From assembly GCA_003152555.1 (NCBI GenBank), contig PMAL01000122.1:12432-19072 (forward strand): DNA of 6,641 nucleotides. The letters run 5' to 3'. This DNA comes from Acidimicrobiaceae bacterium (GTDB lineage Bacteria > Actinomycetota > Acidimicrobiia > Acidimicrobiales > RAAP-2). Below the pieces are notes generated by a model. It had not been told where the DNA came from. It searched no databases and saw only the letters and a program-made list of their open reading frames with translations. Of the stretch, positions 6,183 through 6,641 are shown piece after piece. The position numbers and the translations under genes were made by a program. Within the stretch, counting starts at the first letter, position 1. Each line of letters opens with the position of its first letter.

Positions 6183-6568
6183 TGAGCACGATTGGCGTCG
6201 GGGTCGATATCGTCGACGTGCCCCGCTTCGCCCGAGCACTTGAGCGCCATCCAAAAATCGTCGGCCGCCTCTTCACTGAGGGGGAGCAACTCGACGCGCG
6301 CTCACGACCCGAGCGACTGGCCGCCCGATTTGCCGCCAAAGAGGCGGTCCTCAAATCGCTGCACGTCGGCTTTGGCGCCGCCCCGTGGAGGTCAATCGAG
6401 ATTCGCCGTGACGCGCGTGGCGTCCCTCGGGTGCACCTGTACGGGGCGGCCGCTCAGCTCGCGCACCACCAGGGCGTCGAAACACTGCACGTATCGCTCA
6501 CGCACACCGACATGACCGCGGCGGCCTTCGTAGTTGGCAGTTCGAAAGACGGCGCCCTTGAGCGTTGA
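6182..6568 (+). CDS. acpS: Holo-[acyl-carrier-protein] synthase
   Basis: AcpS transfers 4'-phosphopantetheine from coenzyme A to a serine of acyl carrier protein, activating it for fatty-acid synthesis. The 128-residue product has the normal size for the small trimeric AcpS type. It begins IGVGVDIVDVPRF with metal-binding D9, has RLAARFAAKEAVLKSL with K53 and the second metal ligand E54, and ends with VSLTHTDMTAAAFVV, the SLSHT-like strand. The GTG start overlaps the glmS stop by one base (TAGTG) and has no strong Shine-Dalgarno, so coupling to glmS translation is expected. Placement between glmS and alr is known from other actinobacteria such as Streptomyces. About a dozen residues follow the last conserved strand and are not recognisable as anything. 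Confidence 0.95.
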   Translation: MSTIGVGVDIVDVPRFARALERHPKIVGRLFTEGEQLDARSRPERLAARFAAKEAVLKSLHVGFGAAPWRSIEIRRDARGVPRVHLYGAAAQLAHHQGVETLHVSLTHTDMTAAAFVVGSSKDGALER

Positions 6569-6572
6569 GGGA

Positions 6573-6641
6573 GTGCGCCGACCGGCGTGGGCGGAGATTT
6601 CCACCTCGGCCGCGGCCCACAATGTTCGTTCGATGAAGGCC
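6573..6641 (+). CDS. alr: Alanine racemase, N-terminal fragment (3' truncated)
   Basis: The last 69 bases encode 23 residues, RRPAWAEISTSAAAHNVRSMKA after the start, matching the amino end of alanine racemases (RPxWAEIxxxAxxHN). That PLP enzyme makes D-alanine for peptidoglycan. The pyridoxal-binding lysine, normally some 15 residues further on in a VKADAYGHG-like motif, lies beyond the window. The GTG at 6573 is 4 nt after the acpS stop; the purines at 6567-6573 are very close to it for a Shine-Dalgarno. An in-frame TTG at 6558, inside acpS, is an alternative start. The position after acpS supports the call, as some actinobacteria have this order. Only a short piece is visible, so paralogues with a similar amino end cannot be fully excluded. 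Confidence 0.8.
   Translation, partial: MRRPAWAEISTSAAAHNVRSMKA

Overview
The window is a compact, fully plus-strand stretch of a bacterial chromosome, GC-rich by eye (about 60-65%). It carries housekeeping genes in the order rpoA (5' truncated), rplQ, truA, rplM, rpsI, glmM, glmS, acpS, alr (3' truncated). This order, and the protein sequences (RNA polymerase alpha with an ASAGKTL segment, L17 ending near GDNAPMA, L13 beginning MRTY), point to the phylum Actinomycetota. S9 lacks the long N-terminal extension often seen in Actinomycetia, and the alpha subunit ends straight after its C-terminal domain without the acidic tail of mycobacteria. This suggests a deeper-branching class such as Acidimicrobiia, but that placement is inference.

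Layout: positions 1-2082 are the end of the rpoA transcription unit. rplQ starts 2 nt after rpoA, and truA overlaps rplQ by 14 nt from a TTG start. Around 2051-2141 lies the most informative non-coding piece: a promoter candidate inside the end of truA, then a short leader with a 12-bp bulged hairpin before the GTG start of rplM. rplM and rpsI (L13 and S9) form the usual ribosomal pair. rpsI runs straight into glmM by a TAATG overlap. A 47-nt gap precedes glmS and may hold a start-proximal promoter. glmS overlaps acpS by TAGTG, and alr begins 4 nt after acpS. No gap is longer than 59 nt, and I see no intrinsic terminator, RNA gene, mobile element, CRISPR array or long repeat.

Functionally the region joins the transcription and translation machinery (alpha, L17, pseudouridine synthase TruA, L13, S9) to envelope precursor supply. 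GlmS makes glucosamine-6-phosphate, GlmM turns it into glucosamine-1-phosphate for UDP-GlcNAc, AcpS activates acyl carrier protein for lipid synthesis, and Alr supplies D-alanine for peptidoglycan.

I did not find a new biological system. The items most worth checking are the structured rplM leader, the loss of a DNA-binding lysine in the alpha C-terminal domain, and the possible leaderless promoter of glmS.
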